A stretch of 64,000 bases of DNA from Firmicutes bacterium ADurb.Bin193 (GTDB lineage: Bacteria > Bacillota > Clostridia > Monoglobales > Firm-18). The notes under the pieces were generated by a model, which saw only the letters and a program-made list of their open reading frames with translations, was not told the origin of the DNA and did not search any database. The stretch is taken from positions 41,514-105,513 of the forward strand of contig MWCQ01000009.1 in the NCBI GenBank assembly GCA_002070105.1. Direction: 5' to 3'. This document shows, one piece after another, positions 7,103-15,773 of the stretch. The translations under genes were made by a program, and so were the position numbers. The stretch's first letter is position 1; each line of letters opens with the position of its first letter.

Positions 7103-9604
7103 TTAATCAGCGTTTTGCATATCTTTGAAATTAATGCATTTTTTCTGAATCTCCGAAATCACCGAAGGAATTATGCTCAAAAGCGCTACAATACCCCACT
7201 GAAACACCGTAAGGGGAACAACTTTAAAAAGCCTTGATAACACCGGTACGGCAACTACCGCAACCTGCATAATACAGCAAATGACGAATGCACCTATCAG
7301 ATAATTGTTTCGTTTTATCCCTGTGGAAAAGACTGATTTTCCGCTTCGAACATCAAACGAATGAACAAGCTGGGAAATGCTTAAAACACAAAACGCCATG
7401 GTTCTTCCCGTTACAAGGTCAAATCTTGACATACCGATACTAAAGGCAATAAGCGAAACAAGCCCTATAATACAGCCCTCGAGAAAAATGGTAAGACCGA
7501 GCCCGTCCTGAAAAATACCGCTCTTTTTGCTTTTCGGCTTGCAAAGCATTATATCCCTGTCAATCTCATCCATGCCAAGAGCGATTGCGGGGAGGGAGTC
7601 GGTAACAAGGTTTACCCACAAAAGCTGTATTGCAAGAAGGGGTGCGGGCCAGCCAAAGAATATCGCAATAAAAATCGTCAGAATTTCGCCTATGTTTGAC
7701 GAGAGCAGAAAATGCACCGATTTTCTTATATTGTCATATATTCCTCTGCCTTGCCTTACCGCCTCCACTATCGTAGAAAAATTATCATCCGCCAAAACCA
7801 TATCCGCCGCACCCTTTGCAACCTCCGTACCGTTTATACCCATTGCACAGCCGATGTCGGCGGTCTTGAGCGCGGGTGCGTCATTTACCCCGTCGCCCGT
7901 CATTGCAACTATTGCGTTTCTTTTTTGAAAAGCCCTTACGATTCGCAGCTTGTCTTCGGGTGAGACCCTTGCGAATACGCTGTAACCGAATATATCCGCT
8001 TCAAGACGATTATCGGGAATCAGCGCAAGCTCCTTCCCCGTTATTGCCCTGTCGCCCGTTCGCATTATCCCAAGCTCATTTGCTATGGCGCATGCGGTGT
8101 GAATATGGTCGCCCGTTATCATCACGGTTTTTATTCCCGCCCTACGGCACAGCTTAACCGCCTCCTTAGCCTCAGGCCGGACGGGGTCTGCCGTACCGAT
8201 AAGTCCGGCGAAAATAAGCCCTCTTTCGGGGTCTTCGGGAACGGCATTTACATCACGGTATGCAACGCCCAAAACCCTAAGCGCATCCTTTGCCATTTCG
8301 CTGTTTTGGTCGAGTATTCTTTTTTTCTCCTCATCCGAAACGGCGCATTTTTCAATAAGAACATCGGGCGCACCCTTTGTTATTATTCTGAATCCGCTCC
8401 CTGTTTTACACACAACCGTCATTAGCTTTCGCTTCGAATCAAACGGAATTTCCGAAACGCGGGGGATATTCGGTACATTCCCCGCTTTGGCGAGTATCGC
8501 CCTTTCGGTCGGGTCGGTACCGTTACAGCACAGCGCCGCAAGGGTTATTGCATTTCCGTCGTCGCAGGCTGTTTTGACAACCGTTATTTTGTTTTGGGTC
8601 AAGGTGCCTGTTTTGTCCGAGCATATAACAGATGCGCTTCCGAGCGTTTCCACGGCGGGAAGCTTCCTGATTATTGCGTTTTTGCCCGACATCCTTTTAA
8701 CGCCTATCGCAAGGACAACCGTCACAATTGCGGGAAGCCCCTCCGGTATTGCCGCAACCGCAAGACTTACCGAGGTCATAAACATATCGAATGCGGGCAT
8801 TTTCCTCATAAAGCCTAAAATGAAAATGAGTGTGCATATCGCAAGAATTCCCGTTCCCAAAGCCCTGCCTATATCCGCAAGGCGTACCTGGAGCGGTGTT
8901 TTGTTGTTTTCGTCCGATGCTATCATTTTAGCAATTCTTCCGACCTGGGTATTCATTCCCGTTTCAACCGCCACAGCCTCCGCCCGCCCGCTTACCACAA
9001 GCGTTGTGGCAAAAAGCATGTTGCTTTGGTCGCCTATATGCAGCTTACCTCCGATAGCATCGGCATGCTTATCCTGAGGAAGCGACTCACCGGTAAGCGC
9101 CGACTCCTCGGTCTTCAGGTTCGTACATTCGATAATTCGTGCGTCAGCGGCTATGTAATCGCCCGTTTCAAGAATCAATATGTCCCCCGGAACTACATCC
9201 TCACATGATACAACCATTATCTCGCCGCCGCGCCTTACCTTTGCGTGAGGGGCTGATAGCTTTTTAAGCGCCTCAATCGCTTTTTCCGCCCTGCTCTCCT
9301 GTGCTACGCCGATTACGGCGTTTAAAGTCACAATCGCAAGTATAATTGCCGGATCGGCAAAATCCCTTTCCCCGCGAAGCAGAGACATTAAAAACGAAAC
9401 AGCAGCCGCCGCCAAAAGAATAATTATCATAAAATCGCCAAGTTGCTGTGTAATTTTTCGGAGGACGGACCTGCCCTCCTTTTGCTCCAAAGCATTTTTT
9501 CCGTAAATGCCGAGCCTTAATCCGTGCTCCTCCTTTTCAAGCCCTCTTTTACTTGTTTTAAGATGTTCAAATACCGAATTAACCGTCTGCTCATACCATA
9601 TCAT
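7103..9604 (-). CDS. Cation-transporting P-type ATPase, calcium type (PacL/SERCA-like)
   Basis: An 833-residue P2-type ATPase. Actuator motif TGES lies at 171-174, the PEGLP motif of transmembrane helix 4 at 287-291, the phosphorylated Asp330 in DKTGTLT and the hinge GDGVNDAP near 580. The N-terminal cation ATPase domain and the C-terminal six-helix domain are both present, so the gene is complete. The PEGLP motif and overall layout fit Ca2+ (or Mn2+) export rather than heavy-metal or potassium pumps. There are no N-terminal metal-binding domains. It is a single gene. Confidence 0.9.
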   Translation of the reverse strand: MIWYEQTVNSVFEHLKTSKRGLEKEEHGLRLGIYGKNALEQKEGRSVLRKITQQLGDFMIIILLAAAAVSFLMSLLRGERDFADPAIILAIVTLNAVIGVAQESRAEKAIEALKKLSAPHAKVRRGGEIMVVSCEDVVPGDILILETGDYIAADARIIECTNLKTEESALTGESLPQDKHADAIGGKLHIGDQSNMLFATTLVVSGRAEAVAVETGMNTQVGRIAKMIASDENNKTPLQVRLADIGRALGTGILAICTLIFILGFMRKMPAFDMFMTSVSLAVAAIPEGLPAIVTVVLAIGVKRMSGKNAIIRKLPAVETLGSASVICSDKTGTLTQNKITVVKTACDDGNAITLAALCCNGTDPTERAILAKAGNVPNIPRVSEIPFDSKRKLMTVVCKTGSGFRIITKGAPDVLIEKCAVSDEEKKRILDQNSEMAKDALRVLGVAYRDVNAVPEDPERGLIFAGLIGTADPVRPEAKEAVKLCRRAGIKTVMITGDHIHTACAIANELGIMRTGDRAITGKELALIPDNRLEADIFGYSVFARVSPEDKLRIVRAFQKRNAIVAMTGDGVNDAPALKTADIGCAMGINGTEVAKGAADMVLADDNFSTIVEAVRQGRGIYDNIRKSVHFLLSSNIGEILTIFIAIFFGWPAPLLAIQLLWVNLVTDSLPAIALGMDEIDRDIMLCKPKSKKSGIFQDGLGLTIFLEGCIIGLVSLIAFSIGMSRFDLVTGRTMAFCVLSISQLVHSFDVRSGKSVFSTGIKRNNYLIGAFVICCIMQVAVVAVPVLSRLFKVVPLTVFQWGIVALLSIIPSVISEIQKKCINFKDMQNAD

Positions 9605-9730
9605 TTGAATCCTCCGCTCTTAATTATGGTGTAGTATTATACATCTATACTTATGATAGGGTAAAAGCAAATATGCAGGGGTTGTCTTAACCTGTCCATA
9701 AATTTTGGCACAACACTTTTCTGACATAAA

Positions 9731-9765
9731 AAAGCCGTATTTCATAAAATCGAAATACAGCTTTC
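9731..9765 (-). terminator. Terminator of the LiaF-like gene
   Basis: A 10-base stem (GCTGTATTTC with GAAATACGGC on the minus strand, one wobble pair) is followed by six T. It lies just after the stop of the gene at 9797-10474. Confidence 0.75.
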
Positions 9766-9796
9766 TTTTATACTCTTAAAATTCTTAAGTTTTTTG

Positions 9797-10474
9797 TCAA
9801 ATACTCCTCGGCTTATTGTAAATCTCAATCCCGCCGCAAAGCGTGCTTCCCGCTATCGTTAAAACGGTTCTGGGATTCTGCGGGCTTACCGTCCTGTTTT
9901 CACAGCCGCCGAAAACAGGTGTTACGCGAGCCAAAACGCCCCAGTCCTCAGGTACGATTATTTCAATCCCGCCGAAAACGGCATTTACATCCATGTGGCA
10001 CACGGATAGATTTGTGTCTGCGTTCCGAAGGTCAACCTTAATACCGCCAAAAGCTACATTTAAATCACCGTATTCAAAATTGTTGCTTGAACAAACAAGC
10101 TCCGAACCTGAAAAAAACGCATTTGCTTCTATTTTGTTGTCGGCAACCGACATATCCCGATAGCCTGTTTTTCTTTTAAAGATGAATCGCGCGCCTATTA
10201 AAATAATCGTTCCGGGCACCAGTATCTTCCACGGATCAAAATCACCCAAAAAACCGGCGTATTTGCACAAAAACAGTTCACCCACAACAACCAAAAATCC
10301 GTCCAATGCGCTCACTCTTTTTTTGACAATTATGTTGGATAAACCCATCCCGACCATAAAAAGCGGAATAATATAATGCCAAAGCGTGCCGGTGTCCATA
10401 AACCCGAGATTCTGAAGAAGCATGATTACCCCTATCAGAATTACCATCGCTCCGAAAAAGTATCTTGATTTCAA
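9797..10474 (-). CDS. LiaF-like membrane protein (LiaI/LiaF domain plus C-terminal LiaF beta domain)
   Basis: A 225-residue protein with four hydrophobic segments in the first ~110 residues followed by a beta-rich domain carrying repeated GGIxI/FGGI motifs, the mark of the LiaF C-terminal domain. LiaF proteins repress cell-envelope-stress LiaRS two-component systems, but no lia kinase or regulator is nearby, so the role here may be structural or in another stress response. Start TTG at 10474 is preceded by AAAGGGGGT. It follows the zinc transporter gene on the same strand by 32 bases and may be co-transcribed with it. Confidence 0.8.
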   Translation of the reverse strand: MKSRYFFGAMVILIGVIMLLQNLGFMDTGTLWHYIIPLFMVGMGLSNIIVKKRVSALDGFLVVVGELFLCKYAGFLGDFDPWKILVPGTIILIGARFIFKRKTGYRDMSVADNKIEANAFFSGSELVCSSNNFEYGDLNVAFGGIKVDLRNADTNLSVCHMDVNAVFGGIEIIVPEDWGVLARVTPVFGGCENRTVSPQNPRTVLTIAGSTLCGGIEIYNKPRSI

Positions 10475-10506
10475 AGCGCTTTAACCCCCTTTATAATAAA
10501 AATAAT

Positions 10507-11325
10507 TCAGATAAACAAAAGAAGACTAACGGCCATAACCGCCATTCCTCCTATAAGCCCGTAAACCGTAAGATGTGCCTCGCCATATTCTCTTGCGGTC
10601 GGCAACAGCTCGTCCAATGAAATGAAAACCATTATCCCCGCAACAATCGCAAACAACACCCCGAATGTTATGTCATTGAAAAAGCGGGCGAATAAAAGAT
10701 ATCCGATAAGCGCGCCCGCAGGCTCGGCCAGACCCGACATAAAAGACATCCAAAACGCCTTTTTTCTGTTCCCTGTTGCGAAATAGACGGGAATTGATAC
10801 AGCAAGCCCCTCAGGTATATTATGTAATGCAACCGCAATTGCTATTGCAATTCCGAGCGTTGGCTTTGACAGCGAAGATGTAAAGGTTGCAAGACCCTCG
10901 GGGAAATTATGTATCGCAATGGCAAGAGCGCTCATAATCCCCATTCGCATAAGGCTCTTACTGTTTTTTTGCGCTTTGTCCGCCGATTCGTCCATTTCCT
11001 CAACCGTATGAAGCTCATGAGGATTCCCCAAAGAAGGCACAAGCCTGTCAATCGCTGCCGCAAGAAGTATGCCTGCGAAAAAAGACAGCACAACCGCCCA
11101 GTTCCCGCGCTGAACACCTAATCCGGCAACAAGGCTGTTCTTTGCCTTTGCGAAAATGTCAATCATCGAAACATATATCATTACGCCTGCAGAAAAACCG
11201 AGGGTTACGGAAAGAAACCTCTTGTTTGTCTTTTTGCTTAAAAGCGCTATTAAACTTCCGATCCCTGTGGAAAGCCCCGCAAACAAGGTCAGGCCAAACG
11301 CAAACAATACAGCTTTTGCATCCAT
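10507..11325 (-). CDS. zupT: ZIP-family metal transporter ZupT
   Basis: A 272-residue inner-membrane protein with eight predicted helices. The paired motifs HNFPEGLA and HNIPEGLA on helices 4 and 5 form the binuclear metal site of ZupT/gufA-type ZIP transporters, which import zinc and other divalent cations. A histidine- and acid-containing cytoplasmic loop (HELHTVEEMDES) sits between helices 3 and 4. The start is ATG 11325, preceded by a GGAGGTG site; the in-frame codon at 11367 lacks one. Confidence 0.92.
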   Translation of the reverse strand: MDAKAVLFAFGLTLFAGLSTGIGSLIALLSKKTNKRFLSVTLGFSAGVMIYVSMIDIFAKAKNSLVAGLGVQRGNWAVVLSFFAGILLAAAIDRLVPSLGNPHELHTVEEMDESADKAQKNSKSLMRMGIMSALAIAIHNFPEGLATFTSSLSKPTLGIAIAIAVALHNIPEGLAVSIPVYFATGNRKKAFWMSFMSGLAEPAGALIGYLLFARFFNDITFGVLFAIVAGIMVFISLDELLPTAREYGEAHLTVYGLIGGMAVMAVSLLLFI

Positions 11326-11433
11326 TCGAGAAGCACCTCCGTAAGGAACACTGTTTTGCAACTTCAATTATATGAATTATTTTCCTTTAAGTCAACAAAT
11401 ATTTTTAAGACTCCCGCCCGATTCCGAAACGGT

Positions 11434-11457
11434 CCGCGCTTTAACGCGGCTTTTTTT
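11434..11457 (+). terminator. Orphan plus-strand terminator-like hairpin
   Basis: Arms CCGCG / CGCGG around a 6-base loop, then C and seven T. It lies in the divergent gap between zupT and the EAL gene with no plus-strand gene before it, and upstream of the EAL promoter at 11541-11568. Confidence 0.55.
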
Positions 11458-11540
11458 GTATTAAATTAAACTTTTCTGTTTATTTATACAAACTCATTTG
11501 GTTATTTTTATGCAAATTTTTTATGTATTTTCGTTGATTT

Positions 11541-11568
11541 TTGTCAATTTTTATGATATGATTATAAT
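11541..11568 (+). promoter_or_regulatory. Sigma-A-type promoter of the EAL gene
   Basis: TTGTCA at 11541-11546 and TATAAT at 11563-11568, 16 bases apart. The predicted transcript begins near 11575 with a leader of about 73 bases. Confidence 0.6.
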
Positions 11569-11647
11569 TATAAGAGAGGTTTTATGCCATACTTTATAAA
11601 GGTTTTTTTGATAGAATTATAATATCGCTTAAGGATTGGTATCTGAC

Positions 11648-13990
11648 ATGATTAAAAAAACAAGGCATAGCTTCATCAAAGTAAAATTAAATATTATTCT
11701 TTTTGTTTTTTCCCTTTTTATTTTCCATGCCCACTCTCTTACCCATGCGGTTTCCGAAGATAAGAGCATTAACACGCGCTCCGATATTTCAGACAGTGTC
11801 TTATCTTTAAAACAATTCAATCAGCATCAGCCCGACTTCACGGATGAAGAAATCGAATACATTGCAAAGAGCAAAAAAATCAGGGCTGTTTATGATCCTA
11901 ACTGGTTCCCGTTCGAATATACCGATACAAGCCTGGGTGTCTTTTCGGGTGCATCGGCATCAATTTTTGAACTTATATCCATATATTCCGGACTTGAATT
12001 CGAATTTATACCCGTTGAGGACGCAAATCTTCGGTTTAGAATGGTTAACGAAGGCTATGCCGATGTAATTTGCGGTGTTTTGTGGGGCGGATCGGAATAT
12101 CCGGGGCTTACACTTACCAAACCGTACTGCGAATGTCCTCTTGTCCTTATCGGTAATTATAACACGGTCATTGACGAGGATACTACTCTTTTGCTTTCGC
12201 AAAATCGTTCTCCCATGAAAAGCTACATAAACTCAAAATACCCGAACCTTAATATAGATACATCACATACAATCAGCGAATGTATTGAGATAATCAAAAC
12301 GCAGAATAATGCCGTATTGGTTGCAAACTCGTATACTGCCAACGCAATTCTTTTAAACATCGAAAACAAAGCACTTAAGGCTGTTTCCATAACCAATGAT
12401 TCATATCCTATCAGCATAGGGCTTCCTTACAATGCAAATCCTGTCCTGCTTTCAATTCTGAACAAGTCCGTATCGCAAATATCAGAGTCCGATAAAAACC
12501 ATTTGATGCTTGATGCAAATGCGCTTATTGCTCAAAACATTTCTGTTTTTTCCATATTAAAAATGTATTTCATACCTATACTTATATCGCTTATTACGCT
12601 TATTCTTTCTTTTATCGCAATGTGTGTGCACAACAAAAGAAAAGGCTTTAAGAATCTTATGCATTTAGCATTTACAGACCCTCTTACGGGAGGCGACAGC
12701 CTTGCAAAATTCAAGTCTGATGCCGAAGAACTTTTTTCAAAAAACGGAACTTCGGGTTATTCAATCGTCAGTCTTGATATAGACAGGTTCAAGTATATTA
12801 ACGATATATACGGGTATACCGAGGGTGACAATGTTTTAAGAAATATCCACTCCATATTAAACTCCCATATCACGGAGGGAGAGCTTTGCGCAAGGGTTTC
12901 TTCCGACTGGTTTGTTCTTCTTTTGAGATCCTCCCGCCGGAAAGTGCTGACCAAGAGGATTGAGACAATATTTGATGAGGTTTCGAGGTATAAACGCTCT
13001 GATGAAAGCCCTTACAACATTGTTTTAAAGTGCGGTATTTACATAGCAAGCTCTAAGGACAGCGACATAAATATTATGCTTGACAAAGCGTTCATGACAA
13101 GGGGTTCCGTAAAGCCGGGGCACAAAAGCGCTCTTGCCTTTTACAGTGATTCTCTCAAAAACAGAATGTTCAACGAAAAGGCAATCGAAAATCAAATGCA
13201 GAAGGCTGTCGAAAACAATGAGTTTATTATATACCTGCAACCGAAATACGACCTTAAAACATACAATATTTCAGGTGCGGAAGCCCTTGTGCGCTGGAGG
13301 CGGACAAACAAGGACATAATGAATCCCGAGGAGTTTATACCGATTTTTGAAAGAAACGGATTTATAATTCTGCTTGATTTGTATGTTTTTGAATCGGTCT
13401 GCAAGCAAATCCGCAAGTGGATTGACCGGGGCAGTGCGCCGATTAAAATTTCGTCCAACATTTCACGGGTTAACCTGACACAGCCTGATTTTATCGAAAA
13501 GTATAAGGCAATCATCGAAAAATACAATGTTCCGCCGGAGTATCTTGAGCTTGAACTTACCGAAAGCGCAATTCTCGAAAATTATGAGGCGCTTGAGGTT
13601 ATTGTCGATAAAATTAAGAAAATGGGTGTTTCGATTTCCATCGACGACTTCGGAAGCGGTTACTCCTCTCTTTCCATTATAGCAACGATACCCATTGATA
13701 CTCTTAAAATCGACAGAAATTTTATACTGAAAAACTATGATACCGCAAACGGAAGAATAGTCATTAAGAAAATTGTCGAGCTTGCAAAGGAGCTTAAGCT
13801 TACCGTTGTTACCGAGGGTGTTGAAACAATGGAGCAGGAGGATTTTCTTCGCAGCATAGGTTGCGACATTGCGCAGGGCTTTATGTTCTCCGCGCCTGTT
13901 CCCATTAACGATTTTAACAGATTCCTTTCCGAGTATGACCCTCAGATTCTTAAAAGCCAGAGAATTAAAGGCGGTAGCTTTTCGGTGTAG
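11648..13990 (+). CDS. Membrane sensor with periplasmic binding domain, degenerate GGDEF and EAL domain
   Basis: A 780-residue protein. A signal/anchor (1-31) leads to a type-3 solute-binding domain (about 55-280), a transmembrane helix (about 300-325), a GGDEF domain (about 345-495) and an EAL domain (about 510-765). The GGDEF signature is replaced by SSDWF near 418, so cyclase activity is unlikely. The EAL domain keeps EALVRW (about 544), ELTES, DDFGSG (about 666) and EGVET, so it should hydrolyse cyclic di-GMP. The binding domain suggests regulation by an external amino acid or similar ligand. I chose ATG 11648, since the in-frame TTG at 11636 lies against the AAGGA site. A converging terminator follows at 14038. 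Confidence 0.9.
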   Translation: MIKKTRHSFIKVKLNIILFVFSLFIFHAHSLTHAVSEDKSINTRSDISDSVLSLKQFNQHQPDFTDEEIEYIAKSKKIRAVYDPNWFPFEYTDTSLGVFSGASASIFELISIYSGLEFEFIPVEDANLRFRMVNEGYADVICGVLWGGSEYPGLTLTKPYCECPLVLIGNYNTVIDEDTTLLLSQNRSPMKSYINSKYPNLNIDTSHTISECIEIIKTQNNAVLVANSYTANAILLNIENKALKAVSITNDSYPISIGLPYNANPVLLSILNKSVSQISESDKNHLMLDANALIAQNISVFSILKMYFIPILISLITLILSFIAMCVHNKRKGFKNLMHLAFTDPLTGGDSLAKFKSDAEELFSKNGTSGYSIVSLDIDRFKYINDIYGYTEGDNVLRNIHSILNSHITEGELCARVSSDWFVLLLRSSRRKVLTKRIETIFDEVSRYKRSDESPYNIVLKCGIYIASSKDSDINIMLDKAFMTRGSVKPGHKSALAFYSDSLKNRMFNEKAIENQMQKAVENNEFIIYLQPKYDLKTYNISGAEALVRWRRTNKDIMNPEEFIPIFERNGFIILLDLYVFESVCKQIRKWIDRGSAPIKISSNISRVNLTQPDFIEKYKAIIEKYNVPPEYLELELTESAILENYEALEVIVDKIKKMGVSISIDDFGSGYSSLSIIATIPIDTLKIDRNFILKNYDTANGRIVIKKIVELAKELKLTVVTEGVETMEQEDFLRSIGCDIAQGFMFSAPVPINDFNRFLSEYDPQILKSQRIKGGSFSV

Positions 13991-14037
13991 AAAATATGCC
14001 GTGCTTGTCATACAAATCTTATGATAATTGGAAAAAA

Positions 14038-14067
14038 CGACCGACCTGCTCGCTTGCAGGTCGGTCG
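14038..14067. terminator. Strong bidirectional terminator
   Basis: Perfect 12-base arms CGACCGACCTGC / GCAGGTCGGTCG around a 6-base loop, with A-run before and T-rich run after. It separates the convergent EAL and SASP genes. Confidence 0.9.
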
Positions 14068-14083
14068 TCCTTTATTTTTCAAG

Positions 14084-14278
14084 TTATTTTAAGCCGCTTT
14101 CGTATGCCTGTATCATCTTTTTAACCATCTGTCCGCCAACCGAGCCTGCCTGTTTTGATGTCAGGTCGCCGTTATAACCGGCCTTTAGTGTTACGCCTAC
14201 CTCGGAAGCTGATTCCATCTTAAATCTGTTAAGTGCATCCCTTGCCTGGGGTACAAGTGTTCTGTTGTTGTTTGCCAT
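14084..14278 (-). CDS. Alpha/beta-type small acid-soluble spore protein
   Basis: A 64-residue SASP that coats and protects DNA in the dormant spore. The germination-protease site region (SASEVGVTLK) and the DNA-binding signature GYNGDLTSKQAGSVGG followed by a basic C-terminal helix are both present. ATG 14278 follows a GGAGAT ribosome site. About 39 bases upstream on the minus strand there is AATACTA (14317-14323), close to a sigma-G -10 box; I could not find a clean -35. Expression is expected in the forespore. The gene is direct evidence that the organism sporulates. Confidence 0.96.
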   Translation of the reverse strand: MANNNRTLVPQARDALNRFKMESASEVGVTLKAGYNGDLTSKQAGSVGGQMVKKMIQAYESGLK

Positions 14279-14410
14279 ATAAGTGCATCTCCTTTATCAT
14301 TTTTTTTACTTTGCAATAGTATTTTAAACCGACAAAGGATTTATATACTGGAAATATTTTTATATTAATAAATTTCGCGCAATTTAATTATTAACAAAAG
14401 CAAAAAGCTG

Positions 14411-14433
14411 ACCCATTGGCTACGGGTCAGCTT
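14411..14433. terminator. Terminator-like hairpin after the double OB-fold gene
   Basis: Arms GCTGACCC and GGGTCAGC enclose a short loop. On the minus strand it follows the stop at 14456 and is followed by a T-rich stretch. Confidence 0.7.
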
Positions 14434-14455
14434 TCAATATATTATATTCTTTGAT

Positions 14456-15133
14456 TCAAATACATTCAGCGGGCTCGGGATCGGATTCAAGCGAAATTTT
14501 AGATATCGAAACCTCATACGCCGTTTTTGTAACCGTTTCGTCCTCGCATATTTTTTTCTGATACTCCCTGCTTTGTATTCTCCCCTTAATCGCAACCTTG
14601 TCGCCTACTTGAAGCGAGCCTGCGAATTTTGAATTTCTGCCCCATGCGATACACGGTATGTAATCCGACTTGTTATATGTCCTGTTTACGGCAACCAAAA
14701 GGTCTGTTATTTCCCTCCCGAACGGAGTTGTCCGATAAACAGGCTGTTTACAAATAAAGCCTATAAGGTTAATTTCGTTTATGCATCGTTTTGCCTCGTC
14801 CTCCGTTTCGATATCACAAAGCCTTTCACATTGCTCCGCCGGTAAGATTTCCTTTGCAAAAACGGTAAGCTTAAGCTTGTTTCCGACATCGGTATAATTG
14901 TTGTAAGAGCGAAACTGTCCGATTATGTACACATTATCGCCCGGCTTAAAATTCTTGCCGTATGTAAGCTGTTCGGATGCTGTAATTATAATGATATCCG
15001 ATACTCCCGAAAGTCTTGCTATATCAAGAGAGAAATTATAAAATTTTTCGTAATAAACCTCATGGCTGAATACAAACTCCGTGCATATTTTTCCGACAAG
15101 TACGACGCTGTTGTTTGTCTGTAAGTTCTGCAA
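14456..15133 (-). CDS. Single-stranded-DNA-binding-like protein with two OB folds
   Basis: A 225-residue protein with two successive OB-fold-like halves. The first spans about 8-95. The second, about 118-213, resembles an SSB core: a first strand LIGFICKQP, a PFG loop, then IPCIAWGRNSKFAGSLQVGD and KGRIQSREYQ. That second half matches the single-strand-binding fold closely; the first is more diverged. It lacks the acidic C-terminal tail tip (DDDIPF type) of housekeeping SSB, so it is probably not the main replication SSB. TTG 15133 follows GGAGAG. It lies 88 bases after an unknown gene on the same strand. Confidence 0.75.
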   Translation of the reverse strand: MQNLQTNNSVVLVGKICTEFVFSHEVYYEKFYNFSLDIARLSGVSDIIIITASEQLTYGKNFKPGDNVYIIGQFRSYNNYTDVGNKLKLTVFAKEILPAEQCERLCDIETEDEAKRCINEINLIGFICKQPVYRTTPFGREITDLLVAVNRTYNKSDYIPCIAWGRNSKFAGSLQVGDKVAIKGRIQSREYQKKICEDETVTKTAYEVSISKISLESDPEPAECI

Positions 15134-15221
15134 GGCTGGTCACTCTCCGTTCAATCGTATGTTTTGTAATATGTTTATTCAACAAATGTTAAAATATGCC
15201 ATTTCAAAACCGAAAACGAAC

Positions 15222-15548
15222 TCAGAACACAAACTCCGAAAGTCTGTCAAGCGACACGCCGCTGATAAGCAGAACGGCAGACATAAGCAGTATCATTTCC
15301 GCATCAATTTCTCCGCTTATATAAACGGAAAACTCCTGAGGCTCTATTACCCTGCCGTCCAAATCGGTTATCGAACGCTGCAGGCACAAAACGACCTTAC
15401 TCTCCTCAATGCTTGACACGGTAAGTGTCGCCCTGCTGTTAAGTCCATAGGTGACCACATAGGCTTCTTTGTCAATAAGGACATTTGTCGAAGATGTAAT
15501 GTCCGTATTGACCAATACAATTCTGCCGGATTTTCCGTAGCCTTCCAT
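15222..15548 (-). CDS. Hypothetical protein, 108 residues
   Basis: I do not recognise this protein. It is predicted to be beta-rich to about residue 80, with a hydrophobic stretch near 84-97 that could be a helix or membrane segment. ATG 15548 is preceded by a GGGGTG site at suitable spacing, which supports translation. It lies upstream of the double OB-fold gene and diverges from spoVFA across a 225-base gap, so a link with sporulation is possible but unproven. Confidence 0.6.
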   Translation of the reverse strand: MEGYGKSGRIVLVNTDITSSTNVLIDKEAYVVTYGLNSRATLTVSSIEESKVVLCLQRSITDLDGRVIEPQEFSVYISGEIDAEMILLMSAVLLISGVSLDRLSEFVF

Positions 15549-15619
15549 ATAAACACCCCACAGCCATATCTTGTGCAGATATTCGGTTTTATATGCAGAT
15601 AAAAGGCTTTATACGGTTG

Positions 15620-15648
15620 CACATATAAATAAAAAATAACATAATATA
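15620..15648 (+). promoter_or_regulatory. Putative sigma-K promoter of spoVFAB
   Basis: CACA at 15620-15623, a 16-base spacer and CATAATATA at 15640-15648 fit the sigma-K consensus mACm-16-CATAnnnTA. Sigma-K drives mother-cell spoVF expression in Bacillus. The predicted leader is about 120 bases. Confidence 0.45.
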
Positions 15649-15773
15649 TAATAGATTTCGGGGGGCCTTAAAAAACACGCCTTAATGCCATGAAATGCGG
15701 AAAAAAGGCAGTTGCGGACAACATGTCGTATTGTATCGGCTTGTAACTCATCCCGACAGGAGGTATTAAAGAC

